NCBI GenBank assembly: GCA_945897075.1
Contig: CAMDEX010000001.1
Span: 1 to 64,000, forward strand
Direction: 5' to 3'
Source: Litorilinea aerophila
GTDB taxonomy: Bacteria > Chloroflexota > Anaerolineae > Caldilineales > Caldilineaceae
Length of the DNA: 64,000 nucleotides
Notes under the pieces: generated by a model
The model's input: the letters and a program-made list of their open reading frames with translations, nothing else
What the model was told of the DNA's origin: nothing
Database searches by the model: none
Made by a program: the position numbers and the translations under genes
Shown: positions 63,586-64,000 of the stretch, piece by piece
How the letters are laid out: each line of letters begins with the position of its first letter
How positions within the stretch are numbered: position 1 is the stretch's first letter

Positions 63586-64000
63586 ATGACCCCGACCCAA
63601 TCCAATCCCCTCATCGAAATCGTCGCCCTGACCAAAGTCTACAAAATGGGGACGATGGAAGTCCACGCCCTGCGCGGGGTCTCGCTCTCCATCCAGCCCG
63701 GCGAATACGTGGCGATTGTAGGGGCCAGCGGTTCGGGCAAGAGTACGCTGATGAATGTGATTGGCCTGCTCGACCAGCCCACCAGCGGTATCTACCGGGT
63801 GCGCGGCACAGAATCCCAAAAGTTGGGCAAGAAGGCGTTGTCCGATCTGCGCAACCGGGAGATCGGCTTTGTCTTCCAACGCTTCAATCTGCTGGCCCGC
63901 GCCCCTGCCCTGCGCCAGGTGGAGCTGCCCCTCTTCTACGCCGGGATCGGCTCGCGCAAATCAAAACAGATGGCAACCGAGGCGCTGACCCGCGTCGGCC
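63586..64000 (+). CDS. ABC transporter ATP-binding protein (LolD/MacB-type), partial at window end
   Basis: MTPTQSNPLIEIVALTKVYKMGTMEVHALRGVSLSIQPGEYVAIVGASGSGKSTLMNVIGLLDQPTSGIY; Walker A GASGSGKST; not in ORF track because it runs off the window. Confidence 0.93.
   Translation, partial: MTPTQSNPLIEIVALTKVYKMGTMEVHALRGVSLSIQPGEYVAIVGASGSGKSTLMNVIGLLDQPTSGIYRVRGTESQKLGKKALSDLRNREIGFVFQRFNLLARAPALRQVELPLFYAGIGSRKSKQMATEALTRVG

Overview
GC-rich bacterial window with a Chloroflexota-like (Anaerolineae/Caldilineae-type) gene style; the taxonomic impression is an inference from gene families and repeats. Left to right it contains: a copper cluster (CsoR, HMA chaperone, CopA); a SufR-like regulator, MoaA, and Fe-S/NifU/rhodanese genes; four radical-SAM genes (three with B12-binding architecture) interleaved with toxin-antitoxin (TA) modules; a formate dehydrogenase operon (NuoE-NuoF fusion, Fe-S subunit, selenocysteine-type FdhA) with FdhD further along; assorted metabolic genes and more TA loci; a ~20 kb cluster of large polytopic glycosyltransferase/YfhO/DUF2079-like membrane proteins; and M48 protease, HtrA and an ABC ATPase. 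The strongest non-routine observations are two genes broken in the ORF track by an in-frame TGA that are best read as selenoproteins. One is FdhA (TGA at 20321-20323), with a SECIS-like hairpin whose GGUCU loop and 18-nt spacing match E. coli fdhF as I recall it. The other is a SelW/Rdx-type CxxU protein on the minus strand (TGA at 23871-23873), also with a hairpin. The second is a dispersed system of ~20 heptanucleotide repeat arrays, often built as facing inverted arms, lying between genes and also inside coding sequences. Others include a tandem TA duplication with a 24-codon toxin remnant, a YefM-like antitoxin embedded in the FDH operon, a truncated duplicate flanking a probable inserted glycosyltransferase block, orphan AbiEi and XisI genes, and a secreted protein with seven consecutive tryptophans. 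No tRNA, rRNA, CRISPR array or transposase was recognised.
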